DNA from: Providencia sneebia DSM 19967
GTDB taxonomy: Bacteria; Pseudomonadota; Gammaproteobacteria; Enterobacterales; Enterobacteriaceae
Reading direction: 5' to 3'
DNA: 64,000 nucleotides
NCBI RefSeq assembly: GCF_000314895.2
Contig: NZ_CM001773.1
Coordinates: 1,579,950 to 1,643,949, forward strand
Below the pieces are notes generated by a model, which did not search any database, was not told where the DNA came from, and saw nothing but the letters and a program-made list of their open reading frames with translations. Each line of letters opens with the position of its first letter. Position 1 is the stretch's first letter. The translations under genes and the position numbers were made by a program. Of the stretch, positions 61,051-64,000 are shown piece by piece.

Positions 61051-62993
61051 ATGCCAGCATTACTAGAGCTTAAAGATATTACTCGACGTTACCCTGCTGG
61101 TGAAAATGAAATCACAGTATTAAAAAATGTGTCACTTAGTATTCATGCTGGTGAAATGGTTGCCATTATTGGTGCTTCAGGTTCCGGCAAATCGACCTTA
61201 ATGAACATCATTGGTTGTTTAGATAAGCCGAGTTCAGGTGAATACTTTGTTGCTCAACAAAATATTTCACAATTAGATAGTGATCAGTTAGCTGAATTAC
61301 GACGTGAACATTTTGGCTTTATTTTCCAACGTTATCATTTATTAAGCCATCTAACGGCTGAACAAAATGTAGAAATTCCTGCAATATATGCAGGTGCAAG
61401 AAAAGCAGCGCGTCATGACAGAGCTATAGCGTTGCTAACTCGTTTGGGACTTAAAGAGCGTGTTGATTATCGGCCTAGCCAATTATCGGGTGGTCAGCAA
61501 CAAAGAGTGAGTATTGCGCGTGCTTTAATGAATGGTGGGCAGGTGATCTTAGCGGATGAACCTACCGGAGCGCTTGACAGCCATTCTGGTGAGGAGGTCA
61601 TGAAAATCTTAAAAGACCTCTGTGCGCAAGGGCATACGGTAATTATTGTCACGCATGATCCAAAGGTGGCGCAGCAAGCAGAACGAATTATTGAAATTAA
61701 AGATGGAGAGATTATTAATGATTCGGGAAATATTACTCCACCTAAGGCATTACCTGTACAAAATAATGTTGCAAGAAAACTGAGTATTGCTCAAATCTAT
61801 GGTCGATTTAGTGAAGCATTATTAATGGCTTGGCGAGCTATGGTTGTTAATAAAATGCGCACATTATTGACAATGCTGGGTATTATTATTGGGATTGCTT
61901 CGGTTGTTTCCATTATGGTCATTGGTGATGCAGCACAGGGAATGGTGCTGAATAATATAAAATCTATTGGGACAAATACCATATCCGTTTATCCCGGGGA
62001 AGATTTTGGGAGTGATGATGCACAGAGCCGGCAATCCTTAAAATTTACGGATGTTGAGGCAATCAATCAGCAGCCTTATGTTCAATCTGCATCTGAAGAA
62101 ACGTATAAATCCATCCGGCTGCGTAAAGGCAGTGTAGATGCTGCTGCTCAACTCATGGGCGTTGGCGCGACCTATTTTCAAGTCTATGCTAATACGTTTT
62201 CAGAAGGCATGTCATTTACCCCTGATATGATAAAACGGGGTGCACAAGTGGTGGTTATTGATGCCAATACTAAACGACGTTTTTCCCTAATAAGAAACAA
62301 GTTGTTGGTGAAACTATTTTAGTCGGCAATATGCCAGCAACAATTATTGGCGTAATAGCTGAAAGAAAATCTGTTTTCGGCTCAAATAATCAGTTGTCAG
62401 TTTGGTTACCCGCAACAACGGTAAATAGTCGGATACTTAATCGCCCGTATTTAGACAGTATTGTGGTGAGAGTGAAAGATGGATTTGATGCTAAAGCTGC
62501 GGAACAGCAAATTGTTCGTTTACTCACTTTACGTCATGGTAAAAAAGATATTTTTACCTTTAACGTTGATACCTTAGTGAAGACTGTTGAAAAAACCTCT
62601 CAAACAATGCAGCTGTTTTTAACGCTGGTGGCGGTTATTTCCTTAGTTGTTGGGGGAATTGGTGTTATGAACATTATGCTAGTGTCTGTGACAGAAAGGA
62701 CGCGAGAAATAGGCATTCGTATGGCTGTTGGTGCAAGGGCCAGTGATGTTATGCAGCAGTTTTTAATTGAGGCTGTTCTTGTTTGCCTAATTGGTGGGCT
62801 AATGGGAATAGGTCTGTCTTATAGCATTAGTCTGATTGCTCAAATGGCATTACCGGGTTGGGATTTTGTATTTAAGCCAATCGCATTCATCAGCGCATTT
62901 ATTTGTTCAACCATGATCGGTATTGTTTTTGGGTTTTTACCCGCTCGAAATGCGGCAAAGCTAAATCCAATTGATGCATTAGCCCGCGAATAG
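61051..62993 (+). pseudogene. macB: Macrolide efflux ABC transporter MacB, frameshifted
   Basis: MacB is the ATPase/permease of the MacAB-TolC pump (E. coli 648 residues). The first frame (61051-62322) has Walker A IIGASGSGKST, signature [15 protein letters not shown], Walker B VILADEPTGALDSH, the first membrane helix (TLLTMLGIIIGIASVVSIMVIG, in part) and the periplasmic domain up to VVVIDANTKRR. It then goes out of frame and stops. The correct frame resumes as FPNKKQVVGETILVGN and continues through MPATIIGVIAERKSVFG to LNPIDALARE, with three membrane helices. The break is at a run of five T at 62280-62284; six would restore a full-length protein. All conserved motifs are otherwise intact. 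Confidence 0.9.
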
Positions 62994-63015
62994 TTACAAT
63001 TTTTTTCAATTTAGT

Positions 63016-63046
63016 AAAGCTCCTCTTATCATTGCAGGGGAGTTTT
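63016..63046 (+). terminator. Terminator of macAB
   Basis: AAAGCTCCTCT and AGGGGAGTTTT form an 11-pair stem with two G-U pairs and a 9-base loop, ending in T. It lies 23 bp past the macB stop. Confidence 0.7.
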
Positions 63047-63284
63047 AACTCCTTTATTTTTATATGGATTTCCGTTCTTACTACATTCATTTCTTAATAT
63101 TAGTTAATTTACCTATAAAAAAAATGTACTAAAAGATAAATTTTGCTTGCGATTTGGTATCGATCATGGATATTATCTACCTCGAAGAATAAATGAAACC
63201 TGGTTCCGTAAAATGGAACTTCCAAAATAATTAAAGCCAATATAAACTACAGCAAAGACTCCACACAGCAGGAATATAAAGAAT

Positions 63285-64000
63285 ATGGCGAATAAAACAG
63301 GTGAAGATTATTCTCTGGCTCGGGTGCCGTTAAGTGCTCGCCGACCGTTTTATGAAGTATTAGTTATCCGAATTGGCTCGCTGGCTTGTGTTTCGCAAGT
63401 AATGTTAGGTGCAGCCCTCGGTTATGGACTTACTTTTTGGCAAGCGTTTTGGGCCACGATGTTAGGTTCAGTTATTTTACAAGTTGTTAGTTGGGCTTTA
63501 GGTGCGGCTGCGTGCCGTGAAGGAATGTCAATCAGTCTACTTTCGAGGTGGTCTGGGTTTGGTAAATTAGGATCAGCATTAATTGGTGGCGCAATTGCAA
63601 TTTCACTAATGGGTTGGTTCGGTGTACAAAACGGTTTCTTTGCGGATGGAATGTATAAAGCGACGAATGTGCTAACACCAGGGACTTGGTCGCTAATTAC
63701 AGGTATTGCAGTAACGATTATTACGGTATATGGATATCGATTTTTATCTATTACCGCCAATATATCGACACCGCTATTTATATTCGCGCTAGTTTGGGCT
63801 ACTTATAATTTGCTTTCAGGGCAAGATATTGGGGCTTTAATTAGTGATACCGCACCTTCAGGGCCTATTATGAGTATGCCAGCTGCAATAACAATGGTGG
63901 CTGGTGGGTTTATAATTTCCGCTGTTACAACGCCCGATATTAGCCGTTTTATGAAAAGCCCAAAAGAGGTTTTCTGGATGACTTTTATCGGGACTTTTTT
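63285..64000 (+). CDS. NCS1-family nucleobase transporter, CodB-like (3' end outside window)
   Basis: I translated the plus strand from the ATG at 63285 and found 238 uninterrupted codons running to the window end. The sequence starts MANKTGEDYSLARVPLSARR and has many hydrophobic segments, with RIGSLACVSQVMLGAALGYGL, LSRWSGFGKLGSALIGGAIA, GWFGVQNGFFADGM and AGGFIISAVTTPDISRF (in part). This is the pattern of cytosine/purine permeases of the NCS1 family, nearest CodB. The substrate may be cytosine or another nucleobase or hydantoin. The following gene, which might settle this (for example a deaminase), is outside the window. AGGA and AAAGA lie before the start. Confidence 0.82.
   Translation, partial: MANKTGEDYSLARVPLSARRPFYEVLVIRIGSLACVSQVMLGAALGYGLTFWQAFWATMLGSVILQVVSWALGAAACREGMSISLLSRWSGFGKLGSALIGGAIAISLMGWFGVQNGFFADGMYKATNVLTPGTWSLITGIAVTIITVYGYRFLSITANISTPLFIFALVWATYNLLSGQDIGALISDTAPSGPIMSMPAAITMVAGGFIISAVTTPDISRFMKSPKEVFWMTFIGTF

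Overview
The window is AT-rich chromosomal DNA from an enterobacterium, most likely Providencia (Morganellaceae). Most proteins can be aligned from memory along their full length with Escherichia coli counterparts. The rhomboid protease at 4292-5155 resembles Providencia stuartii AarA almost word for word. No rRNA, tRNA, CRISPR array, IS element or prophage was seen.

Layout. 1-5155: end of moeA, then folE-yeiB, sanA and the AarA-like rhomboid. 5322-9943: maeA and a methionine-type ABC operon (ATPase, permease, lipoprotein) behind tandem MetJ boxes. 10113-15971: cdd with a CRP site, yohJ-yohK, metG and divergent mrp. 16223-21636: lemA plus an M48 protease, udk-dcd and asmA. 21716-28653: an unknown 128-aa gene, yegH, gnd, a Bcr/CflA exporter, a CatB-like acetyltransferase, a small membrane-anchored protein and yeaK. 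28760-36073: the complete histidine operon with leader peptide and attenuator (hisL-G-D-C-B-H-A-F-IE). 36791-39688: yeeZ, a glutathione transferase and dacC.

40198-41783 is an accessory insertion. It holds a 459-aa protein of unknown family with 15-residue solenoid-like repeats at both ends of a long coiled coil, followed by a 183-bp element of five hairpins bounded by two identical palindromes. After it come sdaC-sdaB (sdaB frameshifted), a gene-free kilobase, ybjG, grxA, ybjC, ybjN, rlmC, a glutamine-family amino-acid ABC operon, artPIQM, ybjT, lysO, ybjD, macA-macB (macB frameshifted) and the start of an NCS1 transporter.

The genes are mainly housekeeping: cofactor, nucleotide, histidine and serine metabolism, amino-acid uptake and export, and envelope maintenance. 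Gene order joins two areas that are separate in E. coli, the folE/cdd/metG/udk/his area and the dacC/ybjG/grxA/art/macAB area, with the accessory insertion at the junction. The clearest candidates for something undescribed are the repeat/coiled-coil protein and the palindromic element after it. The sdaB and macB frameshifts are each explained by one missing base in a homopolymer, so sequencing error must be excluded before calling either a pseudogene.
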